DNA from: Ulvibacterium marinum
GTDB lineage: Bacteria; Bacteroidota; Bacteroidia; Flavobacteriales; Flavobacteriaceae
Assembly: GCF_003626755.1 (NCBI RefSeq)
Contig: NZ_RBCJ01000004.1
Span: 372,001-436,000, forward strand
Length of the DNA stretch: 64,000 bases
Direction: 5' to 3'
Made by a program: the position numbers and the translations under genes. Shown here one piece after another: positions 62,919 through 64,000 of this stretch; position 1 is the first letter of the stretch; every line of letters begins with the position of its first letter. The notes beneath the pieces are model-generated. The model ran no database searches and had not been told where the DNA came from. It saw nothing but the letters and a program-made list of their open reading frames with translations.

Positions 62919-64000
62919 CTATTTTGAGTAATCGAAAATCTTATTTCTATTTAGGATTCCCTTTGGGTCCAGAGCGTATTTTATGGTTCCCATCAAACAT
63001 AATTCTTCCGAAGATCTACACAAGTTCAGATACGGTTTTTTGTCAATTCCGATACCATGTTCGGCGGATACAGATCCTGCAAGATTCTCTATTGGACCGT
63101 ATATAATCGTGTTGACCCTATGACTTAATTCCCGGCTTGATTTGTTTTTACCCACAAGAAAATGGATATTGCCATCGGCTACATGGCCATGGGCAAAATA
63201 ATTTTCAACTTCAGGCATTTGTTCCAGCTCTTTAAAGACATGGTCTACATAGTTGCCTATCTCCCCCAAGGGAAGGCTAACATCATAATTTTGCACGTTG
63301 TTGCATTGGGATACCAAAACATCCACATCTTCTCTTATTTTCCAGAAAAGCTCCAAATGTTGCCCAGATTGTGCAATGGTCGCATCCAAGACCATACCTT
63401 CTGTCAAGGCTTCTTCCAGTAATTCCTCCAACCTGTTATGATCTTTTTCATAATCGCTCCCCAAAGTTTCCAAAAGCACATAGTATTTGTAGCCATCGGG
63501 TAGAGGTTTGGGAATGTCCGTATTCGGTGAGGTCATCGCTATAAAATTTTGTTCCCAGAGCAACTCATAGCCACTGAGCGTACCGGCAAGACCGGCATCC
63601 ATAAATTTTAGGAATGCCACGACCCTATCAAAATCGTTTAAGGCCACAAAGGCACTGTTTCTGCTTTTTGGTTTTTGCTGTAATCTTAAAACGGCCTTGG
63701 TGATAACACCTAAGGTTCCCTCCGAACCGATGAATAATTGTTTTAGGTCATACCCTGAATTATCCTTGATGATTTTCTTCATGGATGAAATGACGGTACC
63801 ATCTGCCAAGACAGCCTCAAGGCCAAGAATCAAGTTTCTTGTCATTCCGTATCTAAAAACACGGAGCCCGCCAGCGTTTGTGGCTATCACACCTCCAATT
63901 TGCGCAGAGCCCTTCGCACCGAAAGTCATGGGAAAGAGTAAATCCTCTTCTTCTACCGCTTGATGTATACTTTCCAAAATGACCCCGGCCTGAACGGTAA
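62919..64000 (-). CDS. FAD-binding oxidase, GlcD/D-lactate dehydrogenase type, 3' part (5' end outside window)
   Basis: About 360 codons are visible; the frame stays open to the window edge with TVQAGVILESIHQ, so the start lies beyond it. Visible parts are the end of the FAD-binding PCMH domain (GSAQIGGVIATNAGGLRVFRYG, DNSGYDLKQLFIGSEGTLGVI) and the FAD-oxidase C-terminal domain (YFAHGHVADGNIHFLVG, SAEHGIGIDKKPYL). The family oxidises D-2-hydroxy acids such as glycolate or D-lactate. It reads toward susC 3 on the same strand, but the operator box and spacing suggest separate units. The substrate cannot be fixed from this portion. Confidence 0.85.
   Translation of the reverse strand, partial: TVQAGVILESIHQAVEEEDLLFPMTFGAKGSAQIGGVIATNAGGLRVFRYGMTRNLILGLEAVLADGTVISSMKKIIKDNSGYDLKQLFIGSEGTLGVITKAVLRLQQKPKSRNSAFVALNDFDRVVAFLKFMDAGLAGTLSGYELLWEQNFIAMTSPNTDIPKPLPDGYKYYVLLETLGSDYEKDHNRLEELLEEALTEGMVLDATIAQSGQHLELFWKIREDVDVLVSQCNNVQNYDVSLPLGEIGNYVDHVFKELEQMPEVENYFAHGHVADGNIHFLVGKNKSSRELSHRVNTIIYGPIENLAGSVSAEHGIGIDKKPYLNLCRSSEELCLMGTIKYALDPKGILNRNKIFDYSK

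Noticed and set aside
1-64000. tRNA, rRNA, CRISPR array or intact transposase gene
   Set aside because: None was seen in reading both strands; no repeat-spacer pattern, no transposase motifs.
1-64000. Ulvan lyase, GH88 or GH105 that would prove ulvan as the substrate
   Set aside because: No such gene was recognised in the window, so ulvan remains only one candidate among sulfated rhamnose-rich glycans.

Overview
The window looks like chromosomal DNA of a marine member of the Bacteroidota, most likely Flavobacteriaceae. The signs are three SusC/SusD pairs, SusD and sulfatase lipoproteins with short Bacteroidota-type lipoboxes, sulfatases next to alpha-L-rhamnosidases, AT-rich intergenic regions and upstream elements resembling the Bacteroidota -7 box. 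No rRNA, tRNA, CRISPR array or complete insertion sequence was seen.

Layout. (1) 1-5392, plus strand: end of a DUF1501 gene, a Tat-exported NHL-like propeller, a DUF2231/cytochrome c/leucine-repeat membrane protein, an FMN-dependent alpha-hydroxy-acid dehydrogenase (LldD-like copy 1) and a PfkB kinase. (2) 5999-20534: SusC/SusD pair 1, then, beyond a 4-kb inserted cassette, a LacI-type regulator and an operon of two DUF1080 genes, a Gfo/Idh/MocA oxidoreductase and a PmoA-like (DUF6807) lipoprotein. Shared CGTTAACG palindromes upstream of susC and of the DUF1080 operon tie these halves together. The set resembles a 3-keto-glycoside pathway. (3) 10956-14271, minus strand, inside region 2: a compact cassette of a double-glycine-leader, six-cysteine precursor peptide, a GT2-like glycosyltransferase, a protein resembling the small (C-terminal) lantibiotic dehydratase domain and a PLOD-like glycosyltransferase. 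It looks like a RiPP cluster whose product may be glycosylated, and it is the most novel part of the window. A decayed copy of the susD 3' end and its terminator lies on its far side. (4) 21072-32125: L-rhamnose catabolism: divergent GntR regulator, aldolase-dehydrogenase fusion (RhaEW type), rhamnose isomerase, FGGY kinase, LldD-like copy 2, an NCS1-like permease, the wreck of a second permease and a divergent pyruvate kinase. (5) 32174-62731: a polysaccharide utilisation locus for a sulfated, rhamnose-rich glycan (ulvan or rhamnan sulfate are the obvious candidates): three stand-alone sulfatases, a sulfatase-GH78 fusion, a second GH78, a DUF5722-like and a GH99-like enzyme apparently split by a frameshift in an A9 run, an unclassified clan-A-like hydrolase, SusC/SusD pairs 2 and 3, and a PVC-type haem-binding dehydrogenase with a DUF1080 lipoprotein. 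(6) 62919-64000: 3' part of a GlcD-type FAD oxidase.

How it works together. SusC/D pairs would import oligosaccharides, sulfatases and rhamnosidases trim them, and rhamnose would be taken to rhamnulose, rhamnulose-1-phosphate, DHAP plus L-lactaldehyde, L-lactate and pyruvate. A recurrent box, GAACAGTACAGTACAGGAT on the coding strand, stands in front of the rha operon and of six further PUL transcription units, always in the same orientation, and is absent from region 2. It is very likely the operator of the GntR regulator at 31079, making catabolism and glycan degradation one regulon.
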